Shown: positions 10,279 to 18,718, counted from the first letter of the stretch. The stretch is DNA of 21,240 nucleotides from Takakia lepidozioides (GCA_030704615.1 CM060731.1:53260001-53281240), one strand, 5' to 3'. Numbers and translations: made by a program. The notes: generated from the sequence alone by a model not told the origin.

Positions 10279-10971
10279 TTACCCCTTCCCCTCTCCAGTT
10301 GCACTACTTCCCATACTCCCTGTCCCCCCAGAGCCAGATCCAGGCTGCTCGCCTGATCCCCCTGAGCCGACACCTTCGTTGGCCTGTGATCCAAGTGCTC
10401 CACTTGATCCAGGTCCAACGGGTTGGGATGTCCTGGTTGTTGTCTCAACCTCAGCTGTTGGGTCTACTTCTTCATACTCTTCTTCTTCCAATTTCTTCTC
10501 TCTGTTTTCATCTTCCAAGTTCTGCCGTTGGGTTTCTTCTTCACTCATGTAACTCAACTACAGTGGTGTTGGAGAGTCTGAACTCTCCGTTGGCTCTGCC
10601 ACATCCTCTCCTCCTTCTTCGTCTTCCGTCTCAGAAACTGGAGTTCTTGCTTTTGGTGTTCCATGCCAACTCTTATCAAAGATTTCTGTCAAATCTTTTA
10701 TCCAGGGATGTACCTTAGATCTTTCACCTCGTGGTTGATCTTCTTCGTGTACCAATTCCCTTAATCTTTCTTGCAAAGAAAAAGAAGGAGTGGCATCCAA
10801 CTCTAGTTCTTCCGGTATGGGTGATGTACTCTATGATCTTAATGGTGTTAGAGGTCCAGATGATTCCCCTATGTCTATTCCTCTCTCCCAAAGACATGGA
10901 TAATTAGCTTTCAGATAACTTTCTCTTTTTGCTGAATATCTCTGAAGTCTAGCTTCTCTTTCATCACTCAT
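10279..10971 (-). pseudogene. LTR-element ORF2, acidic/glycine-rich, two in-frame TAG codons
   Basis: The reading frame opens at ATG 10971 (MSDEREARLQRYSAKRES), with an upstream in-frame TGA. It stays open to TAA at 10279 apart from TAG at 10831-10833 (codon 47) and 10558-10560 (codon 138). Both stops would be CAG (Gln) before a single C-to-T change. The product would be about 230 residues: a charged N-terminus, a middle with HPWIKDLTEIFDKSWHG, then acidic stretches (SETEDEEGGED, KLEEEEYEEVD) and a Gly/Ser-rich tail encoded partly by the PPT. No family is recognised. A gag-like structural role is possible by position only. Confidence 0.5.
10282..10296 (-). promoter_or_regulatory. Polypurine tract (PPT)
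   Basis: GGAGAGGGGAAGGGG lies directly upstream of the 3' LTR start on the minus strand, where second-strand priming is expected. It also encodes the last residues of ORF2 (GEGKG), whose stop TAA ends at 10279, one base from the LTR. Confidence 0.75.
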
Positions 10972-10991
10972 GTCCCATGTCTTTCATTTCT

Positions 10992-11687
10992 TTAATGTGG
11001 CAATAACCAAAACTCTCTTCTGTAGTATCTCTCGTATATGCCTGGGTTTCTTTCAAGCTTCAATGCACCCTTGGCTATACTAGAAGTCTCCGTTACCATA
11101 TAACCATATGGCAAACAAGTTTGGAAAGCTGTTCTTGGTGTGAGTTTGATCCACAGAACATCCTTTAGAATCCAATTCTTTACCAGTACAAGCTGCTCAT
11201 GCATATGAGTATAAACATTCACCTTCCTTTCCTCCCAGCCTTCAAACTGTACTCGCTTAATGGATAGCAATGCTATCACATAAACCAGTGTTGGTAACCA
11301 ACGTGCTCTTCCTCTACAGGCCACCTGATAAATCTTTATCACTCCTTTCTCCAGACCCCACTCAGGGTCAGCATCATGCACTCTCTTAAGAATGTTTTCT
11401 TTACAACCGTCTGGCAATTCCAAGAACCTCTGAAAGAATTGTTTGGACAATATTTCCTTCTCAGTTTCACAGGGAATTTGATTCACATCAAATTCTTTAA
11501 TTCTCCAACCACCATGATCCCACCAGATGCCTGTCACATCTGGTTGTTCATGACCCAGTTCCCCAGTATGGTCGCCAAATATCGAGCGGCTTTTACTCAC
11601 CCATCCCTTCGCTATCCGAGGTGGAAACTCCAAGATAGAAGAGTTGGATATCTCTAAGCACTCAGCCCGCTCAGAACAATCAGTCAT
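10992..11687 (-). CDS. LTR-element ORF1, unknown function, starting inside the 5' LTR
   Basis: This is a 231-codon ORF from ATG at 11687, within the U5 part of the 5' LTR, reading through the LTR end and PBS into the internal region, with TAA at 10992. It is uninterrupted although ORF2 has two stops. No known domain is recognised. Its middle has a Cys/Arg-rich turn followed by a hydrophobic stretch (about residues 130-145), then Trp- and Tyr-rich segments near the end (YRREFWLLPH). It is not clearly a Gag, and there is no zinc knuckle. ORF2 starts 20 bases downstream. It could be a diverged Gag-like product or a captured host fragment. The 3' LTR carries the same start and frame, which ends outside the element. 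Confidence 0.5.
   Translation of the reverse strand: MTDCSERAECLEISNSSILEFPPRIAKGWVSKSRSIFGDHTGELGHEQPDVTGIWWDHGGWRIKEFDVNQIPCETEKEILSKQFFQRFLELPDGCKENILKRVHDADPEWGLEKGVIKIYQVACRGRARWLPTLVYVIALLSIKRVQFEGWEERKVNVYTHMHEQLVLVKNWILKDVLWIKLTPRTAFQTCLPYGYMVTETSSIAKGALKLERNPGIYERYYRREFWLLPH
11560..11577 (-). promoter_or_regulatory. Primer-binding site (PBS)
   Basis: On the minus strand TGGCGACCATACTGGGG starts two bases inside the 5' LTR end. TGG at the start matches the complement of the universal tRNA 3' CCA. The TTTGGCGAC.. form resembles plant PBSs of the tRNA-Arg type, but I do not assign the tRNA firmly. Confidence 0.75.
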
Positions 11688-12459
11688 GACCTGCAGCTAG
11701 TGTATCATGGTTGTGCTTCCTATTTGTATTCCTTCTCGCCTTTATGTTATCAATTTACCTTGTGTATACTGAAGCATCAGATTGCTTCAGTATCTACTAA
11801 TTTCCAATTAATCATGCATTCATTCCACAGCTTCACTCATGTCTCTCTACGCAGTGCGATTGTATCGAATAAGTATCAAATTATGATTTATCAGTATAAG
11901 GCCAATGCCATGGTGTCACTAATCCGCCCTACAGTAGATATCACTACAGCTTTGCATGTAACAAGCATCTATTGTTCATCTCTCCTGCTTCTCCGTGCTC
12001 TCGTTCTTCCTCTCCACCTGATCTCCTCTCATGCATGACCCAGAAGTGCTCCCCGTGAAGTGATCCTCTTTTCGTTGCCGCTCTCCTTATCTACCCGCAA
12101 GCTGTTCTAACCACCTAACTAACTAACCGTCATCCCTGAAGTAACCCGTTCCCTCTGCAGATGTCATTCCCTCACAGTCGTTCCCTGTCAATGATAACTG
12201 TTCCCTATGTACTGTGACAGGTTGTGTCAAGCTGTGCTGAGCTGTGACTGGCTGTGTAAGGCTGTGCCGGGCTGTGTGAAGCTGTGTCGGGCTGTGACTG
12301 ACTCTACCGGGCTGTGTCGGGCTGTGTCAGGTTGTGTCACCCCCCCTAAAGCCTACTGCTGCCACTCCTAAAGCTCCTGTTGGTCTCAGTTTGTGCAAAA
12401 ATTAAGGGTACTCTACAGAACGTATAAAAAGCGTCTAACTCCCAAGCAGCCCTCTAATA
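11580..12459 (-). repeat. 5' LTR
   Basis: Aligned with the 3' LTR from 11580 to 12459. The GGCTGTGTCG-like minisatellite is longer here (about 12215-12335, roughly twice the copies of the other LTR). Shared blocks include TCCACAGCTTCACTCA, GTTCTAACC and GTGCAAAAATTAAGGGT. Confidence 0.8.
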
Positions 12460-13688
12460 CGAACCACCACGAAAACCCTTGATTCTCGGTGCTGAGTCGC
12501 AGTGAGTCTTGGCCCACCCACCACGGCCCCATGGACCGTGATGAGTCCCAAGACTCCCCACAACTCCCACCACAAGGTCTCCGCCCTATGGTGAGTCCTA
12601 TGCCACCCCCACTAAGTCCCACTAAGCTACCACCACCCCTCGTGGAACCACCCCCACCGCAACCTGATGTGCGGGGTTCCACCTAGTGAGCGCCTTAGCC
12701 TCCTTGAGTGCCTTGGGCACTCAAGGGTGCTTCAGCCCCCGTATGTATTGTTGCCACTGCCCCCACCACAGGGGCAGCCCTTTTTGTGTCCTGACCCCCT
12801 GCCCTCAAGACGAAAGGCCGCGACACACACCCCTACCAACAGGGAGTCGATGTCCTCATCGACTTGTCCATTTTGTAGAAACGAACATCCAAGTTGTGGC
12901 GTCCCACATCAAGGAGTTTGTTTCCGTACCATGGCGTCCCATGACAAAGAACCAAACCCCCACTTGACTCAACTCTCCACTAGCTAGTTCGGCCGACTTC
13001 CTCCAAGTCCCGGCCAAGGGTGGAGCCTCTCAAGCTCCACCCAGTGCACTCTTCTTGGCCCACTTCAAGGCCAAGGAACGATCTTCCCCGAGGATCGAAT
13101 CGCCTTACTGCAACAACATTGCTTACGACCGCTCATGATGCCGCTTTTGGCATCACCTTGAGCAAGGGTTCACCTTGAACCTTTTTTTACTAGGAAGATA
13201 ACCTTGAACCAACCGTGCGCCCCAATCACTACAATTGGGTCCGCCTTGGAATGCTGGCCTGAGGTACGGGAACACGCCGAAGCCGCACTACGACTTCGTC
13301 CTGAGGCTACACGATTATAGTACGTGAACGGAAGCACGTAGCTTCTGCGTTAGCCCGCACTACAAGACAACCCCCTCGGTAGCGCAGTTATAGTATGCGC
13401 ACGCGCTAGGTGCGCACTAGCACGTGAACTCCCAAAGAAGGCGCAAGTTTCTTTGCCCCTTGGATGGGAGTCACCCGATTTCGGCACTGCGCAAACACAC
13501 GATTAATCCAATTTACCTCTCCCACTTTTGTAAGATAGCATGTATCCTACACACTAGCTAACCATACCATGCATCACCATTCCAAACAAAATAGGACGCA
13601 CAACATTTGGAAACCATTTCATTTATAACAAAATTTGTACAACACAAGTTTTTGCAATCGGATTCCTACGCTAACTAAGTCGGACTAA
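12460..13688. other. Between the two LTR elements; probably mostly chromovirus 3' LTR
   Basis: No gene is recognised. Low-complexity proline- or glycine-rich frames at 12413-12686 lie on both strands and look like composition artefacts. The minus-strand sequence running down from 13695 should be the 3' LTR of the chromovirus, but its far end cannot be fixed because no second LTR is present. A hairpin at 12846-12863 matches the one at the chromovirus ORF end. Confidence 0.45.
12846..12863. other. Hairpin GTCGATG..CATCGAC
   Basis: This is a perfect 7-bp stem with a 4-base loop (TCCT). It has the same architecture as 13717-13734, with a C:G to T:A compensatory difference in the stem. Confidence 0.6.
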
Positions 13689-13716
13689 GCATGCATTTCC
13701 TCCCCCACGCTCCAAG

Positions 13717-13734
13717 GTTGATGTCCCCATCAAC
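13717..13734. other. Hairpin at the chromovirus ORF end
   Basis: GTTGATG TCCC CATCAAC overlaps the stop codon and lies just before the PPT. Similar stems are seen near ORF ends of plant gypsy elements. Confidence 0.6.
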
Positions 13735-14624
13735 GCTTCTTCCGCTTTTGAGGTCGCCTTTCGAAAGCTGCAACCGCCTCGTATGCGTTTCCCATTTCTG
13801 AGGCACGCACCCAAGTTGCCTCCACTTGATGATAGCCCTTCCATTTCACGAGATACTTTGTTTCTTGATTCTTGAACCTCCTCGACTTAAGCACTGCCTC
13901 GACCTTGTACTCAGGTTCATTTTCATGATCCAACAGCACAGGTGGTGGACGCAACACTTGATGCCGATTCGGACGCGCTTCATCTTTAAAGTAAGGCTTC
14001 AAAATGGAGACGTGGAATACCGGATGCACTTTGCTGTTTGCCGGTAGCTCCAATTCATACACATCCTCATTCTTAACCTTCCGGATGCGAAAGGGTCCCG
14101 CATACGGAGGTACGAACTTTGGACTCACTTCCGGAGGTAATCAAAAATTCTTGATGGTCAACCAGACCTCCGTGCCTACCTCAAACTTAACTTCCCTCCG
14201 CTTCCGATTCGTCTGCCGTTCATACCGTTTCCTAGCTTTGGCAATGTTGTACTTTGCGAGCTTCAACAAACACTCGCGTTCTTCCAGCACCGCTGCTGCT
14301 GCCGGTTCCTCAACGTCTTGGGCGGCCCAACTTGTCGGCACTAGAGGTGCTTTTCCATAGACCAATACGAAAGGGGAAACTCCCGTTTGCGGAGTGTTTT
14401 GTATTATTATAACAGAACTCTACCGCATTCAAGTGCTCCACCCAGTCCGATTGGTCTACTGACACGTAATTCCGCAAGATCTGCTTCACCACGGAATTCA
14501 CCCTTTCCGTTTGGCCGTCCGTCGTAGGTTGGAAGGCGGTGCTCATCTTGAGCCTTGTCCCCATTTTCTTCCAAAGTACCCTCCAAAATTTACTTGTAAA
14601 CGTTGGAGGGTGTGTACTTTGCAT
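13730..14624 (-). pseudogene. Chromovirus integrase C-terminal part with chromodomain, degenerate
   Basis: From 14624 the frame encodes the end of the integrase catalytic core: FTSKFW, LKMSTAFQP and TDGQTERVN (the Glu here is the last residue of the DDE triad), then YNNTKHS. A frameshift near 14385 moves to the frame with SPFVLVYGK, followed by the basic GPF/GPY-type region (FVPPYAGPF) interrupted by an in-frame TGA at 14141-14143, where CGA would fit. The C-terminus is a chromodomain (YKVEAVLKSRRF, TKYLVKWKGY, ATWVRASEM) ending in RKKR and TGA at 13730. In chromoviruses the chromodomain directs integration to marked heterochromatin. The D,D residues, RT, RNase H and Gag are missing, so the copy cannot act on its own. 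Confidence 0.85.
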
Positions 14625-14626
14625 GA

Positions 14627-14665
14627 GTGGTGAGCATGAGCATGAGCATGAGCAGAATTAAGCAT
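14627..14665 (+). repeat. GCATGA/GCATGAGC run at the chromovirus truncation point
   Basis: Tandem GCATGA units sit exactly where integrase homology stops, suggesting that the breakpoint used or generated a simple repeat. Confidence 0.65.
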
Positions 14666-14777
14666 GAGCAGCCGAATATCCAAGGAATATTCCTCCATAT
14701 TTGGATTTCCAACCGCAATTCCGACAACATTTGAAGTTGAAAAAGGGCAGGAGCACCATCAGTAAGTGCAACATTCC

Positions 14778-14822
14778 GTAGGTTCGGTTACTCAAAATTA
14801 GGTTCGGTAGTTACCGAACCTA
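14778..14822. repeat. Palindrome with extra half-site (TAGGTTCGGTA)
   Basis: TAGGTTCGGTA GT TACCGAACCTA (14799-14822) is an 11-bp perfect inverted repeat. A third half-site GTAGGTTCGGTTA lies at about 14778-14790. Its role is unknown. Confidence 0.75.
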
Positions 14823-14872
14823 TGTAGTCATTGCCGATTACAGACTCTGGGCCGAGAGGTCTGGGGGCAAAC

Positions 14873-14925
14873 ACCCGCGAGAATAGGGGCACGGTAGAAA
14901 GTCCGCGGGAATAGGTACACTGTAA
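14873..14925 (+). repeat. ~20-bp direct repeat
   Basis: CCGCGAGAATAGGGGCACGGTA and CCGCGGGAATAGGTACACTGTA recur about 29-31 bases apart. From 14925 to 15300 no gene is recognised. Confidence 0.6.
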
Positions 14926-15308
14926 AAAAATTCTATAAAAAATAATGGAAGGCATGAAGTGTAGTTAGTATGAGCAGGTAATTCAAATGTGTGAGATCGC
15001 ATATTGTTAATTAATAAAAATGGCGGGAATGAGATTTGAGCTCTGAATCAGCACTATAACATGCAGGCACCCTTGTTTATGGCATGCACAGGAAGTTGAA
15101 CTCGAGACCTAAAGAGAACGAAACTGATCATGCAGAGGATGTCATCCATTACAAATATAAACAGAAGATTCTTCTTGCACGTCCCACGATGATATTGGAA
15201 GTGCAAACGGCTGAAAACAAAATAAAAGGAAAAAATATCAGCTAGGTGGAAAGTGGACGGTGGCATGGTAGGTACAGCGGCATTAAAAAACTTATTTTGA
15301 AACAACCG

Positions 15309-15803
15309 AAAGCTCCAAAATAATATGTCTCGAGCGAAAGCGACGAAGCGTACATGGCTACTTGTAGTCTGCACCGACTACAAGCACATCTCAAGGATTT
15401 GGCCCTGGAACCGCAAGTCTTCACCCTGCTGGATAAATCTGACTTAGAGACTGTAGTGTCCAACCATGTCTGTGGGCAACCTGAAGACATTATTCATTTT
15501 CTGATACACTGTCCGAGGTTCTCTCACCAAAGAGACGCTCTCTTCAAATCTATCAAGGGAATTGTGCATGTACCTCTGTTTACTAACTTTGAAAAAGTCG
15601 AGGCTGAGCCAAAAGCCCAGCCTCTTCTGAGCCCTAGTTTTTGGGCAACTCACACACAACAGATTGATGCTTGTGTGAAGGGATTTGTAGAGGATATCTG
15701 GAAAACCCGGATTAATTCTATATGTGAAGGTAAGTCTTACTACCAACGTCAGCCCCTGACGTTGGCAAATACAACACAATTTCTTCCATTGTCAATCCAC
15801 TAG
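15309..15803 (+). pseudogene. LINE (non-LTR retrotransposon) reverse-transcriptase C-terminal remnant
   Basis: The frame is open from after a TAA near 15320 to TAG at 15801, with the first ATG at 15354 (149 codons). It carries the C-terminal signature of many LINE proteins: CGQPEDIIHFLIHCPRFSHQRDALF (shown here as key blocks CG, HFLIHCPR and HQRD), which is the zinc-binding region after the RT domain. The first Cys of the usual CxCG pair is not visible (HVCG). The tail (VKGFVEDIWKTRIN) matches the usual end of such proteins. No RT catalytic motif lies upstream, and no poly(A) tail is obvious downstream, so this is a truncated fragment. Confidence 0.65.
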
Positions 15804-15809
15804 TGGTAG

Positions 15810-16560
15810 AATTAATCACTTACTCTAATAGTAGTTTGTATTCTTCCAGTTGTATTCTTAATCACTCAAATTTCACTCTGTCAGTACATAGTCCCTACTC
15901 AGTGGGACACAGTGCATGACTAAGACAGTGGTTTTGGTACACAACCTGACCACTCGATAAATACTGGAATTCCAAAAATGTGACACGTGTCCTTGGTTGA
16001 TAAGGCCACGTGTCTACAAACTGTCCAATCCCATCGACGATCTTTCTGAGTCCACGTGTCCATGGGAAAAGGGAACGTGTCGTGATATTGCTCAATATCA
16101 TCGACGGATTCGTTGCGTCCACGTCACAGCCGCGCTGGCAGTGGTTGGAATCACTAAGTTGTTCAATGGTTAGTTTACCACTGTGACACTTCAGAGGTGT
16201 CTAGTTTACCATCGATGACAAGTCAGCGTACAAGTGGACCTGGAGGCCAGTGGCCGTAACCACTGTCTTGAACCACTGGTGACACGTTATGTCTTTAACC
16301 GCTGGGACACGAAATCCACTCCTTCTATAACACTGGTAGGCTCGGAGTGGTTAAGTGTCATTTCCCACTCAAAACCAATGGTTCACATAGTGGTTATTCC
16401 GTGTTTTCCTTCTAGTGTACAAACGGCTACAATCTACTGGATATGGGCCGTCGATATGACACATATGCGACGATTTGATGGTCTATATTAGTAGCCTCTA
16501 GGTGACGCGTTATGACAGAGGACCGGCCGATAACGTTCAGGAAAAAACCTTAAAAAGTAC
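15810..16560. repeat. Second G-box-rich repeat field
   Basis: CACGTG occurs at 15984-15989, 16007-16012 and 16053-16058. TGACACGTGTCC at 15981 is shared with 2795. TAGTTTACCA occurs twice (about 16170 and 16203), and AACCACTG-type words repeat to 16310. A palindrome TGATATTG CT CAATATCA lies at 16083-16100. No gene is recognised. It may be related to the 2440-3000 field. Confidence 0.5.
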
Positions 16561-16880
16561 CATAATAAGACACCAAAACCGGTTACGTAAAAACGAACAA
16601 ATTTTGGTGCGTGCAAAGGTTCTATCCGAAAATATCTACAATCGAAGATCAATGCTCTATACCATCAAGTCCATGCCCATCATTGAATATCATACCATTC
16701 TAGAATCTATGTATCATAAGTTTTGTTCCATTAATTTCAAATTTTATTTTCTGTATATGGTTGTTTTCTTAAAACTTTTGAAGAGAGTTTCTAATTAGAT
16801 AGGTTCAGGTTCCAAATTTTTATTTTCTAAAGGGGCCTTGCTTGCAGAGCCCACCGAAAAGAGGCGTAATAAAATGGAAC
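16561..16880. other. Intergenic, no gene seen
   Basis: This is an AT-rich stretch with a 98-codon plus-strand frame (16502-16798) lacking recognisable features. I see no repeat or RNA gene here. Confidence 0.4.
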
Positions 16881-16890
16881 CCTTACCCTC

Positions 16891-16990
16891 CTTATATAGT
16901 CTCTAGAGGCGGTGGTGGAGTCTTCTAGAAGGGGGCCCACCGCTGCTTCTGGAAGGTGGGCCCCATCCCATCCTCTATATAAAAAACCCT
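16891..16990 (+). promoter_or_regulatory. Heat-shock-promoter-like block with TATA box
   Basis: Two HSE-type inverted modules, TTCTAGAA (16923-16930) and TTCTGGAA (16947-16954), lie 46 and 22 bases before a TATA box TATATAAAAAA (16976-16986). A 10-bp inverted repeat, GGGGCCCACC (16932-16941) and GGTGGGCCCC (16955-16964), encloses the second HSE. A second TATATAG lies at 16893. HSE-type sites close to a TATA box are typical of heat-shock promoters. No long gene follows; the first frames after the TATA box are short. It may belong to an LTR or to a gene with distant exons. Confidence 0.5.
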
Positions 16991-17318
16991 TGCCTACCTC
17001 CCATCGATCTCTGCTTCTATGCGTAGCCCCCTACTTCTATGCGTACAAGTGTGTGCAGCATGTGGAGCCATTTCCCTCCTCTCCAAGCCTCTCGTCCCCA
17101 CTGATTGGCTCTTCCCACAATGTCGGGTTGCCTGACCTTCAACTTTCCCCCCAATTGATCGTGGGTACTATATGGTACTCATATATTTTTTCTGGATGGC
17201 CAATGCCTACTTGGCGTGCTACAATGCTGCTCAATCCATTGATTTCTCACTGATTTAGTCTTGTTTTGTGTTCGAAATAAGGTACCACCGGATTAGTGAT
17301 ACACGGATTTGGGTAGTC

Positions 17319-17381
17319 TAGGTGTTTACTTCTGTAGGTATTTTCCGGTGTAGGTGTTTACTGGGTAGGTATTTTCTGGTG
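17319..17381 (+). repeat. 32-bp tandem duplication
   Basis: TAGGTGTTTACT..GTAGGTATTTTC.GGTG occurs twice in tandem (17319-17350 and 17351-17381) with few differences. The stretch from 17000 to 17780 otherwise has no recognisable gene. Confidence 0.75.
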
Positions 17382-17779
17382 TAGGTACAACATGATCTCT
17401 TTTCAACACTCATGCGTGGTCTCTTCTTTGATGGAGGAGCCAATAAATAGGATCAGCCCTCAAAACAAGAAATGGAACCTTCAAAGTAAGTATGGAGAAT
17501 TGACACAAGAGATCAATGTATAAAATAAAAAAATAAAACAAACCTGAAACAGAAAATTGAGAGCCTAGAAGCAAATGATGGACAAGAAACTGTAAGGAAG
17601 AGGGATGGACCAAACATTTCTTTTCTATGAGAGATGACGCAGACCGAAGTTTTAGTTTGTTCTTGGAAATCAATATATGAAGCGAGACGTTTGGGTCTCC
17701 CAAACTGCGGGCCCCAGCCCCGGTGCTTGATGCCGTTGGAAAGCCCTCGATGAGGAGGGTGCACCAGCTTGGTCTAATG

Positions 17780-18300
17780 ATTTTTGGACCCGCGGTGTGG
17801 AAAATATGGAATTTTGAGTACTTTTGGTCGCTGGAAATTCGGGAAAAATAGCAAAGTGGGTTTCCTGGAGCAGTGATTAGCCCCTTCATGTGGGAGATTT
17901 GGAATTTCAAGTACTTATAGTCGCGAAAAATAGCAAAGTGGATATATCAATATATGAAGCCTCGACATGGGAGATTGCAAAAATAGCAAACTGGGCTTTG
18001 TTGGAACAATGACATGGAGATCTCCCAAACTGCAGGGTCTCTTGATGCATAGGGGATTGCACTTGGACTTAGATGACATTGGACACTAGAGGTGGCACTT
18101 GGGCCTCTACATGGGAGAAGTACCTAGATACATAGGAGATTGCAGTTGGGCTTGGATTTCAATTCTTCACACATGGGCCTCGACGTAGGAGACACACTTG
18201 GACATATAGGGGATTGCACTTGGACTTAGATGATATAACACTTGGGCCAACGGCACAGGCTGTTGTAAGGTAGATGAACCTATTCTGGCTCATTTAAGAA
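17780..18300. repeat. Degenerate repeat cluster
   Basis: AAAAATAGCAAAGTGG-type blocks recur near 17845, 17928 and 17980. AGGGGATTGCACTTGGACTT at 18051 recurs at 18208 with at least 26 identical bases (offset 157). GGGAGA and CACTTGG words recur between them. A 166-codon minus frame (17410-17910) overlaps part of this and has no domain. Confidence 0.65.
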
Positions 18301-18376
18301 ACACAGCAGAATTGAGAGATGCACCTTGGGTACTGATATTTTTCTAACGTTGGCAAATGTAAATAAGAATTATTGC

Positions 18377-18396
18377 AAAAAAAAAAAAAAAAAAAA
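18377..18396 (+). repeat. A20 homopolymer
   Basis: A run of 20 A. It could be the poly(A) tail of a retroposon, but no RT, SINE promoter boxes or convincing flanking duplication were found upstream. Confidence 0.6.
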
Positions 18397-18718
18397 CAAA
18401 TGACAAAATCCGTAATATTGGCGAATATCCCAAAGTTAAAATACATAATATACGTATTGTGGGCCAGTAGAGGGTATTATTCTGGACCAGAGGTCAACCC
18501 AACAGTGTCGGATTAATGTCCTTAAAGTGTAGGCTTTAAATCCATTTACTGACTAATCTGTACTGAAAATGGGATCAAGTTATGCTAGCAAACTGCTCAT
18601 GCAATTATATAAAATAAACCAAGTTTCACTTCTAGTAAACTGAGCTCCAATAACTATTGAGCCTGTCCATCTCCGCATGCATGGGGGCCACCACCGTCCC
18701 AAAAGTGACCACCGACTA

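Larger units (their letters stand above)
9369..12459 (-). mobile_element. Non-autonomous LTR retrotransposon, 3.1 kb
   Basis: Two direct repeats of about 0.9 kb (9369-10278 and 11580-12459) flank a 1301-bp internal region. Read on the minus strand, the upper LTR is followed after two bases by TGGCGACCATACTGGGGA, a tRNA-type primer-binding site. The lower LTR is preceded by a purine tract GGAGAGGGGAAGGGG. LTR ends are TG..CA in the lower copy and TA..TA in the upper copy, which fits G-to-A and C-to-T decay. No reverse transcriptase, protease, RNase H or integrase domain is recognisable, so the element would need enzymes in trans. No target-site duplication is evident in the flanking bases. Confidence 0.8.
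13689..14624 (-). mobile_element. Ty3/gypsy chromovirus, truncated 3' part
   Basis: Only the end of a pol polyprotein plus the PPT and 3' LTR start remain. The 5' truncation at about 14624 falls inside the integrase core and is followed by a GCATGAGC repeat run. The PPT (GTGGGGGAGGAAA, 13696-13708) and the LTR start TGCATGC at 13695 follow the ORF stop at 13730 at the usual close distance. Confidence 0.85.

Noticed and set aside
10279-10971. TAG codons as reassigned or readthrough codons
   Set aside because: TAG ends the P450 normally and also occurs in other decayed elements. Mutational decay is simpler than recoding.
11560-11577. tRNA gene at the CCA-like sequence
   Set aside because: Only the 3'-end complement is present and its position fits an LTR primer site. 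No cloverleaf is found nearby.
12413-12686. Proline-rich (plus) and glycine-rich (minus) frames
   Set aside because: Both strands are open because of CCA/CCC repeats. This is composition, not coding signal, and the minus frame crosses the LTR boundary.
16912-17253. 113-codon plus frame at the heat-shock-like block
   Set aside because: Its ATG lies upstream of the TATA box, so it would not be in the transcript that the promoter would start. No domain is seen.
17410-17910. 166-codon minus-strand frame
   Set aside because: It has no domain, low complexity and many hydrophobic runs. It overlaps the degenerate repeat cluster, and I see no start context or splice signals.
18377-18396. A20 run as proof of a SINE
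   Set aside because: No A/B box promoter or flanking duplication is recognised upstream.
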